Below, piece after piece: positions 59,955 to 64,000 of a stretch of DNA of 64,000 nt (within the stretch, counting starts at the first letter, position 1; each line of letters starts with the position of its first letter). Below the pieces are notes generated by a model. It searched no databases. It saw nothing but the letters and a program-made list of their open reading frames with translations, and was not told the DNA's origin. The stretch is taken from positions 4,965,001 to 5,029,000 of the forward strand of contig NC_081546.1 of the NCBI RefSeq assembly GCF_901000735.1, read 5' to 3'. The position numbers and the translations under genes are program-made. The stretch is from Corylus avellana (taxonomy: Eukaryota > Streptophyta > Magnoliopsida > Fagales > Betulaceae).

Positions 59955-61456
59955 TTTTTTGGGAAAAATATAAAAAAGCCCCCCAAACTACCAGCCGTTT
60001 GCGATTTAGCCCCATGATGTTCCAAAACTCATAAAGTAGCCCCCCAAACTACCAAAATTTTGCATTTTGGCCACTCCGTTAGTCAAAACCGTTAGTCTGG
60101 ACGGAAACCTCGAAACAACGCCGTTTTATTAGGGTTAAGTTACGAAACCGCCCTTATGGCATTTTTTTTTTTTTTTTTTTTTTTTAAAGCTAGAGCAAAA
60201 CGGCGCCGTTTTGCTTATGGTTAGGGAACCCTAAGCAAAACCGCTTAGGTTAATAGGTAACAGTTTAGGGCCTCCTTCTCCTTCACGCTCACGCATCTCA
60301 CCCGTTCCCCTGGTTCACCCTGCCCCCCGCCCGATTCTCGGCTTCCCCGTTCACGCAGCCCCACCGCACGGTGCGCCGCCCGATCGTAGCCATCCCCCGG
60401 TCACGCAGCCCCCCTCGCACGCGGCGCCGCCCGATCGTAGCCATCCCCCGGTCACACAGCCCCCACCCAGCCCCGCGCACGGTTCCGGCCGGTCGTCGCA
60501 GTCCCATTCACGCATCCGGTCCCGTCATCCCGAAGGTAGCCCACTTTCCCGATTGAGTTTTTCCTATGGGTTTGGTTGTTTTGTTGAAGATTTTGTGGAG
60601 AATGGGTTTGGTTTGTTTGTGGAAGATTTTTCTGGAGAATGGGTTTGGTTGTTTTGCAGAACATTTTGTGGAGAATGGGTTTGGTTGTTTTGTATATGTA
60701 TTGATGTTCTGATTAAGTGTGAAGGAGAATTCGCTTTATAGTGTCCAAAAGTGATATGGGTCCCTATGTTTAGAATATTTTTGTCTTGTCTGCCTTGTCT
60801 GCAGCACAGCCGTTGTTTTTAGTATAAATTTTTTTTTTGGTTAAAAATTGAAAGTTATTGGTTGCTGTGTATATTGTCTGCTTATTGGTTTAAAATTTTG
60901 CATTCTGCCTTCCCTTTGTTCTGTGGTCCCCCTTGTTGTAATGCATGTCACATGTGGTCCCCTTTATTGTCTGCTGTAAAGGAAGAGAAAGAAGAAAAAT
61001 CTGAACAAACCATGACAAGCAATACATTATAAGGTGACCGAAAATTAACAAAAAAGAAATGAAATTGTCCAAATGTAGAGCACCCACCTTGCTTCTTTCA
61101 ACCTACGGCTTGGGTGTCGAATTATGATTTTTGTATGCTACATAACGCCATTTTATTTAAAATGCACTCCCAAATGAGGAACTTTCATGTAATTTTTTTT
61201 GGCTCAACAAGATATTTGTTTTGTCTTTTAATTAAAGTCTCACATTTGAGTAAATATCTGATTGATAAATGATGTCTGTTTATTCTGATTTTGATTCTCG
61301 ACTTTTAGGCCTTTGGCATATTGTGATAACTGATTAGTTGATCTGAAACTTGAATATTTTTCAGTTTCTTGGTTGAATTTAGAAAGAGAGATTATTTATG
61401 ATGCCCCACCATAATCTCGTATATTACATTTATTTTCATCTGCAGTCTTGCGTCCA
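59955..61456 (+). repeat. Repeat unit, upstream copy: TIR-like start, G+C island, broken exon
   Basis: 59955-60170 (AAAAAAGCCCCCCAAACTAC; CCAAACTACCAAAATTTTGC; AAAACGGCGCCGTTTTGC-type palindromes) resembles a Mutator-like terminal region. 60190-61456 is about 98-99% identical to 62336-63621. It has a G+C-rich block (60290-60540) with a possible donor CCGAAGGTAGCC, a (GAGAATGGGTTTGGTTGTTTT)-type triple repeat at 60590-60690, and intron-like A+T DNA ending CATCTGCAG. The exon that starts at 61446 is cut after 11 bases by the CACTA insertion at 61457. Frames in the G+C block (60298-60507 minus) show no recognised domain. Confidence 0.6.
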
Positions 61457-62235
61457 CACTACAAAAAAATGTGTGTTTTTTGACGTGGCAAACAGTAACT
61501 TATGTTTGCCACGTCAAAAACTTTTGACGTGTCTAAGCAAGCACGTCAAAAAAAATTTTGTTGACGTGTCTTTTTTTACACGTCAAAAGTTTTTTGATGT
61601 GTGGAATTGACACGTCAAAAGTTTTTGACGTGTGGAATCGACACGTCAAAAACTTTTGACGTGTCAATTTGACACGTCAAAAACTTTTGACGTGTAAATT
61701 TCACACGTCAAAAACTTTTGACGTGTCAATTCCACATGTCAAAAACTTTTTTTAATAAAAAAAAAATTAACAATAATTTTGATATAAACAAATATGCATT
61801 AACAAACAATTAATGTTAATTGGCATAAAAAATTAATTTTTATTGTCATTAGTATAAATTATAGTTTATTATCATTAGTATATATGTATGCATGCATTAA
61901 TTGATCAGTCTAGTAATATTAATATGATAGCTACCCATATTATTCTTATAAAAATATATAAAACATACTTGTTACATTTATTTTATAAGACCTGCAAACC
62001 TCATATGAATTCGACAAACACAACATATGCGGCCAGTTAGTTGATACATTTAATTATATATCTATACATCTAGAATATTAATTTGTTTATTTATTTATTC
62101 TCTAATTAATTTTAATTGGAGAGAATAAATATATATATATATATGATAGAGTAAATACTATTTTAATAACATTTAAATAAATAAAATTTTATGAAAATAG
62201 TTTAAATAAGATAATATATATATATATATATTATA
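61457..62235 (+). mobile_element. CACTA transposon, left end (cut by gap)
   Basis: Begins CACTACAAAAAAA at 61457, the defining terminus of CACTA/En-Spm elements. Subterminal repeats from 61480 to 61750 alternate TTTTGACGTGT and ACACGTCAAAA in both orientations, about eight times, as expected for transposase-binding sites. A+T-rich DNA follows to the gap; no transposase is visible. Comparison with the uninterrupted copy at 63611-63622 (TCTTGCGTCCATG) places the insertion after CGTCCA. The expected 3-bp target duplication would be CCA, but the right end lies in the gap. Confidence 0.8.
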
Positions 62236-62335
62236 NNNNNNNNNNNNNNNNNNNNNNNNNNNNNNNNNNNNNNNNNNNNNNNNNNNNNNNNNNNNNNNNN
62301 NNNNNNNNNNNNNNNNNNNNNNNNNNNNNNNNNNN
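62236..62335. other. Assembly gap (100 N)
   Basis: Exactly 100 N. The sequence after it restarts a unit already present before it (60190 onward), as at the first 100-N gap. Confidence 0.98.
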
Positions 62336-63610
62336 GGAGCAAAACGGCGCCGTTTTGCTTATGGTTAGGGAACCCTAAGCAAAACGGCGCCGTTTTGCTT
62401 AGGGTTAATAGGTAACAGTTTGGCCTCCTTCTCCTTCACGCTCACGCTCACGCTCACGCATCTCACCCGTTCCCCTGGTTCACCCATCCCCCCGCCCGAT
62501 TCTCGGCTTCCCCGTTCACGCAGCCCCACCGCACGGTGCGCCGCCCGATCGTAGCCATCCCCCGGTCACGCAGCCCCCCTCGCACGCGGCGCCGCCCGAT
62601 CGTAGCCATCCCCCGGTCACGCAGCCCCCACCCAGCCCCGCGCACGGTTCCGGCCGGTCGTCGCAGTCCCATTCACGCATCCGGTCCCGTCATCCCGAAG
62701 GTAGCCCACTTTCCCGATTGAGTTTTTCCTATGGGTTTGGTTGTTTTGTTGAAGATTTTGTGGAGAATGGGTTTGGTTTGTTTGTGGAAGATTTTTCTGG
62801 AGAATGGGTTTGGTTGTTTTGCAGAACATTTTGTGGAGAATGGGTTTGGTTGTTTTGTATATGTATTGATGTTCTGATTAAGTGTGAAGGAGAATTCGCT
62901 TTATAGTGTCCAAAAGTGATATGGGTCCCTATGTTTAGAATATTTTTGTCTTGTCTGCCTTGTCTGCAGCACAGCCGTTGTTTTTAGTATAAATTTTTTT
63001 TTTGGTTAAAAATTGAAAGTTATTGGTTGCTGTGTATATTGTCTGCTTATTGGTTTAAAATTTTGCATTCTGCCTTCCCTTTGTTCTGTGGTCCCCCTTG
63101 TTGTAATGCATGTCACATGTGGTCCCCTTTATTGTCTGCTGTAAAGGAAGAGAAAGAAGAAAAATCTGAACAAACCATGACAAGCAATACATCATAAGGT
63201 GACCGAAAATTAACAAAAAAGAAATGAAATTGTCCAAATGTAGAGCACCCACCTTGCTTCTTTCAACCTACGGCTTGGGTGTCGAATTATGATTTTTGTA
63301 TGCTACATAACGCCATTTTATTTAAAATGCACTCCCAAATGAGGAACTTTCATGTAATTTTTTTTGGCTCAACAGGATATTTGTTTTGTCTTTTAATTAA
63401 AGTCTCACATTTGAGTAAATATCTGATTGATAAATGATGTCTGTTTATTCTGATTTTGATTCTCGACTTTTAGGCCTTTGGCATATTGTGATAACTGATT
63501 AGTTGATCTGAAACTTGAATATTTTTCAGTTTCTTGGTTGAATTTAGAAAGAGAGATTATTTATGATGCCCCACCATAATCTCATATATTACATTTATTT
63601 TCATCTGCAG
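62336..63610 (+). repeat. Repeat unit, downstream copy (no CACTA insertion)
   Basis: Matches 60190-61445 at an offset of 2165 for most of its length. Differences include scattered SNPs (for example A/G at 60456 versus 62621) and indels near the start, where the palindrome GCAAAACGGCGCCGTTTTGC occurs twice here (62339-62358 and 62380-62399) but only once in the upstream copy. It leads without a break into the exon at 63611. Confidence 0.85.
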
Positions 63611-63730
63611 TCTTGCGTCCATGTGGTATTGGACTTTGTCTCCCCTGAAAATGTTGCTGAGTGCATCCAGTTGAGTGATGAAGTCCTGCTGCTTCCGGAT
63701 GACCATAAAGCAAAAGTAGACAAGCTAGAG
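63611..63730 (+). CDS. Exon resembling the C-terminus of JMJ25/IBM1-type demethylases
   Basis: A 120-base exon between CATCTGCAG and GTAGACTT. It encodes [18 protein letters not shown], then [17 protein letters not shown] and VDKLE. From recall, this matches the segment after the JmjC domain of plant JMJ25/IBM1-family H3K9 demethylases, where [11 protein letters not shown] and RLTEEFRLLP...HRAKEDKLEV are conserved. No JmjC catalytic exon (HxD...H) is seen upstream, where there is only repeat-type DNA. It is therefore either the far end of a gene with a very rearranged 5' side or a gene fragment carried by a transposon; the window ends 270 bases later with no further exon recognised. Confidence 0.6.
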
Positions 63731-64000
63731 GTAGACTTCCTTAGAATCTAAATTACTCATACATTTCCCTTTATCTCGATCAATGATAGAAAAATGGCCT
63801 TAACTTTGTTTATTCATTTCATTTCATTAGAAACTTGTAACATAAATAAAGGGAAATGTATTATTAACGATAATTTAGTTCCCAAATGAGGAACTTTCAT
63901 GTAAATTATTAACGATAATTACTCAAACTGTAGCATGCATCATTTTATTTATAAGCAGAAAATTTTTTAATTTTTAATTTGTGTAAGGGAAGCTTGCATA
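63731..64000. other. A+T-rich DNA to the window end, no gene seen
   Basis: Follows the exon donor, so it is probably intron or captured flank. CCCAAATGAGGAACTTTCAT at 63881-63900 repeats part of 63333-63352 (and 61168-61187), a short internal duplication. Confidence 0.45.

Noticed and set aside
60298..60507. Gly/Arg-rich frames in the G+C island (and the copy at 62463-62672)
   Set aside because: Short internal repeats make long frames on both strands; no known domain and the two copies differ only by SNPs.
61480..61750. Regularly spaced palindromic repeats resembling a CRISPR array
   Set aside because: This is plant nuclear DNA; the units are subterminal repeats of a CACTA transposon in alternating orientation, without unique spacers of uniform length.

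Overview
This is nuclear DNA of a flowering plant, most likely a woody eudicot (probably a rosid; the species cannot be fixed from the sequence). Genes are split by GT-AG introns, intergenic DNA is A+T rich and full of (TA)n and poly(A/T) tracts, and it holds typical plant repeats: Mutator-like, hAT and CACTA transposons, tRNA-derived SINEs and MITE-like palindromes. Three runs of N mark assembly gaps: 20043-20142 (100 N), 47865-47884 (20 N) and 62236-62335 (100 N).

Layout. 0.8-1.3 kb (minus): a two-exon gene for a plant elicitor peptide precursor (PROPEP). 1.3-12.7 kb: gene-poor, with a small palindromic repeat family, a poly(A)-ended repeat pair, a SINE with target duplication and a Mutator-like element with a perfect 9-bp target duplication. 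13.2-19.7 kb (plus): a complete 11-exon SERK1/2-type LRR receptor kinase. After the first gap, exons 5-11 appear again at 20.7-24.0 kb, almost certainly because two contig ends overlap and were not merged. 25.2-29.1 kb (minus): an IST1-like ESCRT-III-associated protein, head-to-head with an AAMP/Sqt1-type WD40 protein at 30.1-37.2 kb (plus). 40.3-41.8 kb (minus): a single-exon mTERF4-type organellar protein. 44.0-44.3 kb (minus): a small plant protein of unknown function, probably with a long intron in its 5' leader.

47.4-64 kb is a repeat-rich accessory region. It has CTCGAG-rich repeats around the second gap. It has a family of three RING-H2 genes: one looks intact, one has a stop inside the RING, and one has lost two residues important for E2 partnership. 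Further on are a decayed hAT transposase, an LTR-like segment with a nested inverted-repeat element, and a sequence present twice around the third gap that carries an exon resembling the C-terminus of JMJ25/IBM1-type demethylases. One of its copies is broken by a CACTA element.

The genes form no pathway or operon. There is a loose thematic link: PROPEP encodes a danger peptide whose receptors signal through SERK-family co-receptors, but the two genes are 12 kb apart and this is probably coincidence.
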